IMG/VR virus record: IMGVR_UViG_3300032245_000193
Span: 1 to 35,216 of that record
Length of the DNA: 35,216 nt
Source of the DNA: a virus
Strand: one strand, 5' to 3'
A program made the position numbers and the translations under genes. Shown one piece after another: positions 1-7,485 of this stretch. Within the stretch, counting starts at the first letter, position 1. The number at the start of each line of letters is the position of its first letter. Below the pieces are notes generated by a model. The model was not told where the DNA came from, did not search any database, and worked only from the letters and a program-made list of their open reading frames with translations.

Positions 1-1956
1 AGTACCAGCATCACCACCACCACCGATAAATGAATAACTACCTGTAGCTTGGTTATTACCACCGCCTACTACTACTCCATGAGGAGTAAAGAAAGATAGA
101 GTGCTTGTAGATGAACCTGATGCGGCTTGGGAAAGGGTAAGACTTGTTCCTGATATGGCGGCTACATAGGTATCACCAGAAATGGAAGTTCCAGTAATGT
201 ATTGACCGACTTTAATATTAGCGTTAGAGCCTGACAGCGTTACGGCTGTTGTGCCATTCATCGTACCGCTTTGGGTTGTTACGGCTGAGTTTGATGTTGT
301 TGAGTTTGTAAATCCATTTCCAACAAATCCATAATAACCCGATGCTGTATTAGTATTGCCACCAACTATAGAACTATTTACACCTGATGAAGTATTTACA
401 GTTCCAGCCCCTACAAATGAAAGAGTTCCTGTTACTCTATTGTTGTATCCACCAACAGAAGCACAACTTGCACCCGATGCTATATTTGAAGTTCCACCAA
501 CAATTACTGCTTGAGCACCGCTTGCTACTTGGTTTGCTGCAAACCTAGCAGTTTGCCAATCTGTTGCATAACTACCCCTAGCATTACCACCTACTGTAGA
601 AGATGTAGTAGCTTGTGCTTGTAATGCGCCTGTTCCTGCTGGAGAAACATAAAGAGAACCATCAGACTGTAGTCCAATAGTAGATACTCCACTAAAGGAT
701 AGGGTAGGAGTTCCGTAGACTGCGGCTGATGTAGTTGAAACATAAGTGTTGGCTGTTGAGCCAATTTCTAATTGTGCGCCCCAAACATAAACAATTTGCC
801 CAGCACCGAGATTTGTTTGTACATTGCCGTTTGAATCTGTAGGGCTTACATCAAATAATGTTGCACCGAGTGTTGTATTAGAACCAGTTAGAGCAAGTCT
901 ATACCATCCACTTCCTGCATCAGTAGCTGTTAAAGTAGCTCCTGAAATACTGACTGTATTTGTAGTTAAAGTATCAAAATCAAAAAATGCAAACCTATCG
1001 CCATTTATAATATTTCCTAAACGCAAGCCAACATAACGATAATTATTCTTTTTTACATAAATAGAAATTGTATATGTTGTAGAAGTTAAGGTGGGGTATT
1101 GCCTTAACAATCCACCATAAGTAGTGTTTACAGTAGTAATTGTTCCAGCAGTATTTGTTCCATTTGGGGCAGTTATTTGATTATCTGCCCTAGTTGCAGT
1201 AGAAGCACTCCACGCAGAATTAGTAAATACTTGCGAATTAATAATTAAATTCTGCCCAGTACCCCTTAACACTCCTGTCTGTCCTGTAATCGTAGTAGCG
1301 TTTACAGTAGATGGGGTAGTAGCACCGATAGTAGTGCCATTGATTGTGCCGCCTGTGATGGCTACTGCGTTGGCATTTTGCTGCGCCATGTCGCCTAAAA
1401 CACCATCAATACCAGTTAAAGTATTGATTTGGTTCTGCAGGGACACTAAAGTATCGGTAACAACCTGTGATGTACCTGAACCACCGCTACTGATGATAAT
1501 GTTTCTAGCAACTTCAGGCTGTAGGATCTGACCGCAATCAATTTCATTACCGTTAGATAAGTAAACAACTAATGAACCATCAAAGTCAATCTTAGCGTCA
1601 ACAACAGAGATACCGTCTTTGCCATCTACACCATCTTTACCATCGGTCCCGTCTTTGCCGTTAAGCCCATCACGACCAGCTTTACCGTCTTTGCCATCTT
1701 TACCGTCCTGTCCTGCTGGACCTTGGATGCCTTGCTTTGCAGGAGTGTTGTTTAGCTCGGTTAACTTTGCTTCTAGCTTGGCTTCAATGGTTTTTAATGC
1801 TTGAATCACCATATCAGCGTTCTTACCGACTGCTGCAGTACGCTTTTGCTTCGCTTCGATGATAGTTTGCTCTACTTGAGCTAAGGCTTGTTGCTGTTCC
1901 TCTAACGAAACAGCACTATTACCGATTTTCTTGATAAAGTCTTTGATGTTAGCCAT
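1..1956 (-). CDS. Collagen-like tail/head fibre, C-terminus cut by window edge
   Basis: The frame is open from an ATG at 1956 to the left edge (652 codons, no stop), so the C-terminus is missing. Residues 1-70 look like a helical, coiled-coil-forming stalk rich in Q, E, A and K. Residues 76-117 are 14 consecutive Gly-X-Y triplets, mostly GKD. A middle beta-rich module (about 210-370) contains aromatic pairs and ends with VYVWGAQLE, a pattern common in phage carbohydrate-binding jelly rolls. The distal part has recurring segments such as VGGYNNRVTG, IVGGNTNTASG, VVGGGNNQATGSYSFIGGG, like the head repeats of YadA-type trimeric adhesins. Its ATG overlaps the portal stop by 8 nt and GAGAAG lies upstream. 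Inferred role: trimeric host-recognition or decoration fibre on the virion. Confidence 0.85.
   Translation of the reverse strand, partial: MANIKDFIKKIGNSAVSLEEQQQALAQVEQTIIEAKQKRTAAVGKNADMVIQALKTIEAKLEAKLTELNNTPAKQGIQGPAGQDGKDGKDGKAGRDGLNGKDGTDGKDGVDGKDGISVVDAKIDFDGSLVVYLSNGNEIDCGQILQPEVARNIIISSGGSGTSQVVTDTLVSLQNQINTLTGIDGVLGDMAQQNANAVAITGGTINGTTIGATTPSTVNATTITGQTGVLRGTGQNLIINSQVFTNSAWSASTATRADNQITAPNGTNTAGTITTVNTTYGGLLRQYPTLTSTTYTISIYVKKNNYRYVGLRLGNIINGDRFAFFDFDTLTTNTVSISGATLTATDAGSGWYRLALTGSNTTLGATLFDVSPTDSNGNVQTNLGAGQIVYVWGAQLEIGSTANTYVSTTSAAVYGTPTLSFSGVSTIGLQSDGSLYVSPAGTGALQAQATTSSTVGGNARGSYATDWQTARFAANQVASGAQAVIVGGTSNIASGASCASVGGYNNRVTGTLSFVGAGTVNTSSGVNSSIVGGNTNTASGYYGFVGNGFTNSTTSNSAVTTQSGTMNGTTAVTLSGSNANIKVGQYITGTSISGDTYVAAISGTSLTLSQAASGSSTSTLSFFTPHGVVVGGGNNQATGSYSFIGGGGDAGT
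1606..1731 (-). repeat. Gly-X-Y collagen-like repeat block in fibre gene
   Basis: Fourteen in-frame Gly-X-Y triplets (GIQ, GPA, GQD, several GKD, GRD, GLN, GTD, GVD, GIS). On the plus strand this appears as an imperfect 9-nt period of ccatctttaccgtct type. Such tracts form trimeric collagen helices in phage fibres and change length easily by recombination. Confidence 0.9.
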
Positions 1957-4009
1957 TGTTTGATAGCTTCTCAGTTAAGTTATTTAGAAACTCTTCTTCT
2001 GCTTTACCAATTGTAGCAACTTTATCTGCCATTTGCAACTCAACAATCTTGGTATTGTTCTTTAAGTCAGCTTCTTTGAGCATTAATTCAGCAATCTTCA
2101 CCCTGCGGTCAAATTCTACATTAGCAGCATTGTCTTCATTTGGTAAATTGCGTGAAACAGCAGAAATAACCTTAGCTTCTACCTCTTTAGGAGCCAATTG
2201 AGCCTCAACCATGGTCTTCTGAGCGTCTGCCATGTCTTTAGCAGCACTAGCATCGAGTTGCTTAATAGTTGCCTGTGCAGCTTGTAGCTTCAATTGCTGT
2301 TCTGCTTGAGCTAATTGCTGTTGTTCTGGGTTAGGCTGCATCATTTGATCTAATTGCTGGAGCATATCAGCTCTATTTGGCAGACTAGAACTAGCAATAA
2401 TGCCTTTGAGGATCATTGGCAATACCGGAGTATCGGGACCAAGGGTCTGGAGCAATGCGATAAGCTGCTGTTGCTCGTATTCACGGGCAATGATGCCTAA
2501 AGTAGCCATTGGGATAAACTTAAAGTCTGCTGCAGGATAACGCTCAGGATCAAACTGCATGAATCTCCACGCTGCCTTACGAATCAATGGCACGAGAAAG
2601 TCTTCTTGGAAGTTTGTTAGGGTACGCTTGTACTTCTTGACAATACCAGCGACAGACATCGACATCTGAGCCGCACCATCACGAGTAAACGCTGTTGGTT
2701 GACCAGCGGCATCGGTTGTGCCAGTAGCTTGTAGCAACATTCTCTCGAAGTTTTGGCTAATTGCTAGATTACCCGGATCGGTAGAACCGAACTTGAATGG
2801 GAATAGGATCTCCGCTGGATTACCGTTGGTGAGGATTGCTTTGCCGGGCTTGACTTCAAACTTAGCGCCACGAGGTAGACGGGTAGCGTCCATTGCAATC
2901 ATTGGCGAAGTAGTGAGAGCTAGGCTATCTAAATGGTTACGCAACTGAGCATCGATGCCCTTTTGCATATTGTATGCCTTCTCGACTGTGCCACGTCCGT
3001 AGAAGCGATTTGGAACTGTATCATCCTGATATGCTACGACAGGACGATCCTTCATCATGTAAGGCGTTTTCTCTGCTTTAAGGAGGAGGTCGCCATTAGC
3101 AATAACAACGATGGCTTCGACGAGGTCGCTATACTGATCCGCAGTGCTATCCTCCGGAAATAAGTCAACAACTTCTTCACCTTCTTTGTTCTCCAGTTGT
3201 TCAATGTATTCACGAGGTACTAAACCATAATATTTCAAGAGTACTACTTTGTCATCTTTAAACTGAATCTCTTCTTGTGTTGGTTCTAGGTCATCATCTT
3301 GTCCGTAAGGTTGAATATCTACTTTACGATAGATACCCTTTTCCATACCTGCAACAACTTGGTGGATAGAGACATAAGACTCGATAGCAACTCCCATTGC
3401 GTCATCAACCGAAACAGCGTTAGGGTCAATCAGGAAGTTCTTAGGATTGATGGGATTTAGCTTAATGCAAGTATAATCCTTCTCCATCACTCCGTAGGCT
3501 GCAGTACCGTCTTGCATTGGCATTGTCTGTGGATACATCTCAGTCTTCTTAGAGACCGACAACTCACCGATACCAGTACCATAAATCTCAGCCATTAACT
3601 CAACCTGAGTAATAGCCTTCTTAATATTCTCTTTCTCTAGGTCTTCTTTGAGCTGTCGTTTAATTGCTTCCACATCGAAAGGTTGTTGGTCCACAAGGTC
3701 ATCAGCGATGTCAAACCATTCTCCATTTCCGAATATAGCTTCGCATATCTCTGCGTGTCTTGTTTCCACAGCTTGCTGAGTCGCTGGGGAGATAATACGG
3801 CTGCGCTCAGATTCTCTAGTACGGTCTTCTGCAGCCCACTTGCCTCTAAATATTCTTTCATATTCTTTCCACTCTTCTAAATAATTCGTATCACGATGAT
3901 CACGCCAGCGGTCACAGTGTCCTACAACGAACTCAACAATCTCTTTGTCTGATTCAGTTGGTTGATCAAACTCGTTTTGTCCTAGTTCTTCGTTTTTAAA
4001 TTCAGCCAT
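1949..4009 (-). CDS. Portal protein (head-tail connector)
   Basis: This 686-aa protein sits directly downstream of TerL, as portals do. It has the long-portal pattern of podoviruses: an N-terminal clip/wing region starting with acidic helices and a WRDHRDTNYLEEW segment, a central beta region with NPKNFLIDPNAVSVDDAMG (cf. the phage P22/uncultured podovirus portals), a YGRGTVEKAYNMQKGIDAQL helix and a Q-rich C-terminal helical barrel (EQQQLAQAEQQLKLQAAQ). Portals form a dodecameric ring at one capsid vertex through which DNA enters and leaves. The start is supported by AAAGGA 8 nt upstream of the ATG; the gene follows TerL by 9 nt. The family assignment is from pattern and synteny, not from alignment. 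Confidence 0.9.
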   Translation of the reverse strand: MAEFKNEELGQNEFDQPTESDKEIVEFVVGHCDRWRDHRDTNYLEEWKEYERIFRGKWAAEDRTRESERSRIISPATQQAVETRHAEICEAIFGNGEWFDIADDLVDQQPFDVEAIKRQLKEDLEKENIKKAITQVELMAEIYGTGIGELSVSKKTEMYPQTMPMQDGTAAYGVMEKDYTCIKLNPINPKNFLIDPNAVSVDDAMGVAIESYVSIHQVVAGMEKGIYRKVDIQPYGQDDDLEPTQEEIQFKDDKVVLLKYYGLVPREYIEQLENKEGEEVVDLFPEDSTADQYSDLVEAIVVIANGDLLLKAEKTPYMMKDRPVVAYQDDTVPNRFYGRGTVEKAYNMQKGIDAQLRNHLDSLALTTSPMIAMDATRLPRGAKFEVKPGKAILTNGNPAEILFPFKFGSTDPGNLAISQNFERMLLQATGTTDAAGQPTAFTRDGAAQMSMSVAGIVKKYKRTLTNFQEDFLVPLIRKAAWRFMQFDPERYPAADFKFIPMATLGIIAREYEQQQLIALLQTLGPDTPVLPMILKGIIASSSLPNRADMLQQLDQMMQPNPEQQQLAQAEQQLKLQAAQATIKQLDASAAKDMADAQKTMVEAQLAPKEVEAKVISAVSRNLPNEDNAANVEFDRRVKIAELMLKEADLKNNTKIVELQMADKVATIGKAEEEFLNNLTEKLSNNG

Positions 4010-4018
4010 GGTTTTCCT

Positions 4019-5275
4019 TTAATAGCCAGAAATTACATCTAGTACTTCATAACTTTCTTCTTCGTAGTCTTGTTGATAGCTAGTCAAAGCCATCTGATCG
4101 ATATACGCCAGTGCGTCCACAAGGTCATCATGGACATTAGCGGTAGGGAACTGGAGTAACTGATCTACAAACTCTTTCCAGTCTTCATCTTCGTTTAGGG
4201 TAATCCTACCGTGTTCAAACCTACCCTGTAACGCCCAAGCTACTCGCTCAGTCTTTTTCTTGTTGCCGTGCGTCAAATCCGTGATATGGAAATAGACATT
4301 GTTCTTACGCATCAAATCGTTTAAGTAGGGATGCACTGCATTCTTTAGCGCCCCTCGTTCGATTCCTACAGCCATCGGCTGGTATTCTTGTACAAGTCGA
4401 AGTATCTTTGCTGCTGTCTCTTTAATGTCCCAACGACCATGTACAATCTTCTCAACGAACCAATCTCCTGTATCTTCTACTTTTACAATTGCGATAGCGG
4501 ATTCGTCTAAGCGTTTCTTTGAAGCACCTGCATTCTTCGCCACCTCTTCAAATCCTGCCAAATCGATAGCGATAATGTAGTCCCCATACTGAGGGTTTTC
4601 GCCATAACGAATCCATTCTTCCTTGAAGATTTCTTGACCGGCATTGTCAAAAGATGCTTCGTACTCTTGCTTGAACGCAAAAGACGAGAGCGTCTTCCTT
4701 GCTGCGTCCACCTCTTTCGGGTCAATCGTCTCATTATCTTTAGTGGTGAAGTGCCATGCTTTCCATTCTTCGTCTTCTTCTTCCATCCCTAGTTTATACA
4801 TATCGTAAAACCAGTTACGCCCTGACGGAGTGGAGATGAACATAGCCTCTCCCTTCTTATCCGACAGAGAAGCACGAACAATCTTCTCCCAAGTCTCCTG
4901 CTTAATAAACGCACACTCGTCTAGGACTGCGTAGTACAGACTCAAACCACGAAGGGTATCACTGTTGTCTGCGCCTCTGACATGAATCTTACGACCATTC
5001 ACCAAGGTGATGTCCAGATTGTTAATGTGAGCAGACTTAATAACAGGTCTACCAATCTCTAGGAGGCTGTCCCAGATGATTTGTCTGGACTGTCCTAGGG
5101 TCGGGGACACATACAATACAGCGCTGCCCTCTGGTGCCTCTAATGCCTTTATAATGAGCATCATCGTTGCTAGACGACTCTTACCGCACCGCCGCCCTGC
5201 TGCTATTACTTTAAAGCGAGTCTTATCCTTAAAGACATCTTGCTGCCACTTTAGCAACTGAAAGTTAAGATTCAT
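4019..5275 (-). CDS. terL: Terminase large subunit
   Basis: ATP-driven packaging motor with ATPase and nuclease domains. Residues (numbered from the ATG at 5275): Walker A AAGRRCGKS near 25-33, Walker B YAVLDECAF with the D/E pair near 119-120, a coupling motif FISTPSG near 147-152. The RNase H-fold nuclease follows, with AIDLAG (Asp near 238), VGIER (Glu near 296) and a C-terminal HDDLVDALAY (Asp near 383-387) as metal ligands. Length of 418 aa is at the short end for TerL but all expected motifs are present. An upstream in-frame GTG at 5284 would add three residues; I prefer the ATG because GAGG lies just before it. It overlaps the TerS end by 11 nt. Confidence 0.95.
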   Translation of the reverse strand: MNLNFQLLKWQQDVFKDKTRFKVIAAGRRCGKSRLATMMLIIKALEAPEGSAVLYVSPTLGQSRQIIWDSLLEIGRPVIKSAHINNLDITLVNGRKIHVRGADNSDTLRGLSLYYAVLDECAFIKQETWEKIVRASLSDKKGEAMFISTPSGRNWFYDMYKLGMEEEDEEWKAWHFTTKDNETIDPKEVDAARKTLSSFAFKQEYEASFDNAGQEIFKEEWIRYGENPQYGDYIIAIDLAGFEEVAKNAGASKKRLDESAIAIVKVEDTGDWFVEKIVHGRWDIKETAAKILRLVQEYQPMAVGIERGALKNAVHPYLNDLMRKNNVYFHITDLTHGNKKKTERVAWALQGRFEHGRITLNEDEDWKEFVDQLLQFPTANVHDDLVDALAYIDQMALTSYQQDYEEESYEVLDVISGY

Positions 5276-5690
5276 CGACCTCACCCATGTCTACGACATC
5301 AGCATCGATAGTGGGACTGTTCAGTCCAGTGATGTTGATGCTGATCTGTGGCGTGGTTCCACCGTTCTTAGCGGCATCGAATACCGACACTGGCAGAATC
5401 CTATCGACACACAGCTTTAGTGCCGCCATGTTATCCTTATCGTCAGGATTTAATGCTTTGGCGATAAGTGTCTCAATTATCTTATCTCCGGAGGTGCCAA
5501 GCAATCTGGCTTTGAATTCAGCAATTCGTGCTGAGTCTCCGGCTGGTCTTCCGACCTTACCCCTATTACCCTTCTTCTTCGCCTCGATGTCCTTCTTTAG
5601 GGGACGACCTAACTTACGACGAACAATCTTAGGACGAGGCGGTTTAGTATCGACAACTTCAGTTGTTATTTCGACAGAATCATTGCTCAT
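5265..5690 (-). CDS. terS: Probable terminase small subunit
   Basis: 141 aa, first gene of the leftward operon and overlapping TerL, the classic TerS position. Residues 20-50 are very basic with two AT-hook-like cores (KLGRPLKK and GKVGRPAGD), a plausible DNA-recognition arm. Residues 55-105 (IAEFKARLLG..., ETLIAKALNPDDKDNMAALKLCVDRILP) look like the helical oligomerisation core of phage TerS-like proteins. The C-terminus is acidic (DADVVDMGEVDES), possibly contacting TerL. RBS AAGGAT precedes the ATG. The assignment rests on position plus character; TerS proteins diverge rapidly, so an alternative DNA-binding protein is possible. Confidence 0.7.
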   Translation of the reverse strand: MSNDSVEITTEVVDTKPPRPKIVRRKLGRPLKKDIEAKKKGNRGKVGRPAGDSARIAEFKARLLGTSGDKIIETLIAKALNPDDKDNMAALKLCVDRILPVSVFDAAKNGGTTPQISINITGLNSPTIDADVVDMGEVDES

Positions 5691-5791
5691 TGTGTCTTTT
5701 ATCCTTTTTGGAAGACATTGCGTACTATATAGGGTTTTCGCTATTGGAGAGGTTTCTATAGGAGAAGAATATTAATCATCCTATATCGCTA

Positions 5792-5814
5792 ACGAATCAT
5801 CCCTAACGATTCGT
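5792..5814. promoter_or_regulatory. Inverted repeat ACGAATC/GATTCGT in leftward leader
   Basis: Perfect 7-bp arms (5792-5798 and 5808-5814) with a 9-nt loop. It lies just downstream of the expected start of the leftward transcript, so it would form a 5' leader hairpin or act as an operator. Confidence 0.5.
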
Positions 5815-5823
5815 CATAGTTCT

Positions 5824-5841
5824 ATATAGTGCGAACTATAT
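5824..5841. promoter_or_regulatory. Inverted repeat ATATAGT-GCGA-ACTATAT over the -10 box
   Basis: Perfect 7-bp arms with a 4-nt centre. The right arm contains the -10 box of the leftward promoter and the left arm lies about where transcription would start, an ideal repressor-site position. A further ACTATATAG half-site is at 5723-5731 in the leader. Confidence 0.55.
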
Positions 5842-5863
5842 CATACTTTTCTTCATTTGTCAA
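5835..5863 (-). promoter_or_regulatory. Near-consensus sigma70 promoter for packaging operon
   Basis: On the minus strand: -35 TTGACA (5863-5858), a spacer of exactly 17 bp, and -10 TATAGT (5840-5835). Transcription would start near 5828, giving a leader of about 140 nt before terS. This is the best promoter found by eye in the window and indicates use of host RNA polymerase for late genes. Confidence 0.8.
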
Positions 5864-5870
5864 GAGGTTT

Positions 5871-5886
5871 TTAACTATTTTGTTAA
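5871..5886. promoter_or_regulatory. Inverted repeat TTAAC-TATTTT-GTTAA
   Basis: Five-bp arms around a TATTTT centre, 7 bp upstream of the leftward -35 box. A sister copy with the same centre, TTGAC-TATTTT-GTCAA, occurs at 29537-29552 before the tail-tube genes. A shared regulator site is inferred. Confidence 0.5.
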
Positions 5887-6186
5887 CTATACTGTCCCTC
5901 CGGTGCGGGACTCCATAGGCTTGATAGGTCTCCGCAACCCTGCGACATAGTCCACTTCGTGTGCGCCGACTCCGCAGGAGGTCTGTATTGACTGCTTTCT
6001 ATACAGTCCAGACTTCGTCTGTTCCATCCTTGACTGTGTCCCTTTATTGTCTACTCTGTCCCTATTTATTATTACCTTAGTTATCATAGACTTACATTGC
6101 AGTGCAATATAGTCCTTTTTTACTATTTTGTATACAGTAGCGGCTCCGACAACATTACACAACACAGCCAACCCCACCCCCCCCTA

Positions 6187-6285
6187 TGTTGTTTTTATAC
6201 AACACTTTATAGCCTGTGTTGTTTTTATACAACAGTTGTTTCTATGCAACACTGTATAGATCATCAGTGTTGTTTTTATACAACA
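6187..6285. repeat. Cluster of four 18-bp palindromes TGTTGT-N6-ACAACA
   Basis: Copies at 6187-6204, 6217-6234 and 6268-6285 are identical (TGTTGTTTTTATACAACA); a degenerate one, AGTTGTTTCTATGCAACA, is at 6234-6251. Start-to-start distances are 30, 17 and 34 bp. Each has 6-bp inverted arms. They could be iterons of an origin or operators of an early repressor. A related unpaired ACAACATTACACAACAC lies upstream at about 6150. Confidence 0.85.
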
Positions 6286-6351
6286 GTCTGTTACGATAGC
6301 GATAAACTATTAAGACTTGATTGTCAATAGAGCCTGTATATGGGGCGATGA

Positions 6352-6368
6352 TGCACCTTTATAGTGCA
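6352..6368. promoter_or_regulatory. Inverted repeat TGCAC-N7-GTGCA
   Basis: Perfect 5-bp arms around CTTTATA, with a half-site TGCACCAT at about 6383-6390. A comparable ATTGC-AGT-GCAAT lies at 6096-6108. Candidate regulatory sites upstream of the early promoter. Confidence 0.4.
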
Positions 6369-6467
6369 ACATAGTAAACCAATGCACCATGATAGAGCAT
6401 AGGCTTAGGCTATCGACATAAAATCTTGATAGTTAAATACAATCAATAACTTAGGGTTTATCCCTAT

Positions 6468-6495
6468 TTGACAATACTATTATTAATAGCATACT
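6468..6495 (+). promoter_or_regulatory. Putative early rightward sigma70 promoter
   Basis: A consensus -35 TTGACA (6468-6473) is followed after 16 bp by CATACT (6490-6495; 4 of 6 matches) or after 18 bp by TACTGT. The spacer contains a CTATT-ATT-AATAG inverted repeat (6477-6489). The ArdC start lies about 40 bp downstream, so this would drive the early operon. Confidence 0.5.
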
Positions 6496-6535
6496 GTAGC
6501 TGTAGTTTTGATTAATTTATACAGGAGCTAAAATC

Positions 6536-7405
6536 ATGAGCGCATTAGTTTATCAACAAGTAACTGACAAAATCATTGCCGAGCTAGAAAGCGGCAATAT
6601 TCCAAGCTGGGTTAAGAATTGGAGCGGCGAAGCCGGCGCCGATTGTAATGTTATTACTAAGAAAACCTACAGCGGCATTAATACAATTATTCTCGGCATG
6701 AGCGGGTTTAAATCACCGTATTGGGGTACTTATAAGCAATGGCTTAGTATCGGCGCACAAGTAAGTAAGGGATCGAAGGGTACACAAATAATATTCTATT
6801 CACCAATAGAAAAGGGTACTAAGATCACCGAAGCCGGCGAAGTTAAAAACTATAGCTATATCCTAAAATCGTATACCGTATTCAATGCCGATCAAGTTAC
6901 CGGATTTGAAGCGCCAGCAATGCCAGCGCCGAAGATTTTTAATGATGTTGCTAGTATTGAAGCGCTAACGGTTAAAAGCGGCGCCATATTACAATTTGGC
7001 GGCGATAGAGCGTACTATTCACCGTCGCAGGATTTTATTGCAATGCCGCATAAAAGCCAGTTTAATAATGAAGCCAGCTATTATGCAACATTGTTGCATG
7101 AGTTAGCGCATTGGACCGGGCATAAATCCCGCTTAGATCGGGATCTATCCGGTAGATTTGGTAATGAAGCATACGCCGCCGAAGAGCTAATTGCTGAGCT
7201 AAGCGCCGCATTCTTATGCGCTCGGTTTAGTATCACCGGGGAATTGCGCCATTCTAGCTATATTGCTTCATGGCTTCGGGTACTTAAAAACGATAATAAA
7301 GCAATATTTAAAGCCGCCGCATTAGCACAAAAAGCCGCCGATTATCTAGCGGGTTTTGCCGGTGAAGTGCCTAGCGAAGTATCCGAAGAGCTAGAAGCGG
7401 CTTAA
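6536..7405 (+). CDS. ardC: ArdC-type antirestriction protein with zincin domain
   Basis: 289 aa. The N-terminal half (about 1-130) matches the ArdC ssDNA-binding domain: an opening helix ending in WVKNW, KTYSGINTIIL, YWGTYKQWLSIGAQVSKGSKGT and the tail YTVFNADQVTGF. The C-terminal half is a zincin metallopeptidase-like domain with the zinc site HELAHWTGH (H188, E189, H192) and a downstream EELIAE segment (217-222) supplying the third ligand. ArdC proteins are carried by conjugative plasmids and phages and protect incoming DNA from host restriction; as the first rightward gene it would be made immediately on entry. AGGAG lies 8 nt before the ATG. The gene is rich in GGC, GCC and AGC codons compared with the replication genes. 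Confidence 0.92.
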   Translation: MSALVYQQVTDKIIAELESGNIPSWVKNWSGEAGADCNVITKKTYSGINTIILGMSGFKSPYWGTYKQWLSIGAQVSKGSKGTQIIFYSPIEKGTKITEAGEVKNYSYILKSYTVFNADQVTGFEAPAMPAPKIFNDVASIEALTVKSGAILQFGGDRAYYSPSQDFIAMPHKSQFNNEASYYATLLHELAHWTGHKSRLDRDLSGRFGNEAYAAEELIAELSAAFLCARFSITGELRHSSYIASWLRVLKNDNKAIFKAAALAQKAADYLAGFAGEVPSEVSEELEAA

Positions 7406-7415
7406 TTAAGGGTTT

Positions 7416-7447
7416 ATCCTAGTATTGCTTAATTGTGATACTAGGAT
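7416..7447 (+). other. 10-bp stem hairpin between ardC and the GP88 gene
   Basis: Perfect arms ATCCTAGTAT (7416-7425) and ATACTAGGAT (7438-7447) with a 12-nt loop, followed by TATTCTATTTT. It may be a weak terminator/attenuator or an mRNA-processing or stability element between the two early genes. Confidence 0.65.
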
Positions 7448-7485
7448 TATTCTATTTTCAGTATCCTAAAATTGGAGGGTTTAAA

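Larger units (their letters stand above)
5691..6535. other. Divergent intergenic control region (845 bp)
   Basis: The only long gene-free stretch, lying between the leftward packaging operon and the rightward early operon. It holds a strong leftward promoter, at least five inverted repeats, a G/C-rich block (about 5888-6000), six loosely spaced copies of a GG(G)AC-A/T motif read on the minus strand (about 5889-6115), a run of eight C at 6177-6184, four 18-bp palindromes (6187-6285), a TGCAC/GTGCA inverted repeat and a rightward promoter. The combination suggests a transcription switch and possibly the replication origin; the latter is inference. Confidence 0.75.

Noticed and set aside
1619-1804. 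Pro/Ser-rich plus-strand ORF
   Set aside because: Antisense of the Gly-X-Y repeats; the periodicity comes from the collagen tract.
4360-4385. GTTCGATTCC resembling a tRNA T-arm
   Set aside because: Lies within terL and has no acceptor stem or anticodon arm around it; no tRNA gene was found in the window.
5287-5775. 162-codon plus-strand ORF opposite terS
   Set aside because: Antisense shadow of terS; the minus-strand protein has the correct context, RBS and promoter.
5887-6177. 96-codon minus-strand ORF with GTG start across the control region
   Set aside because: No RBS, start in a C/G homopolymer, overlaps repeat motifs and lies upstream of a strong promoter; only its last 46 codons look at all protein-like, so it is treated in findings and not called as a gene.
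6187-6285. CRISPR array
   Set aside because: Repeats are only 18 bp, spacers are 12-16 bp or negative (overlap at 6234), and no cas genes are present.
6097-6330. 77-codon plus-strand ORF containing repeated CCFYTT
   Set aside because: The repeats are merely the translation of the DNA palindromes; composition is not protein-like and there is no RBS.
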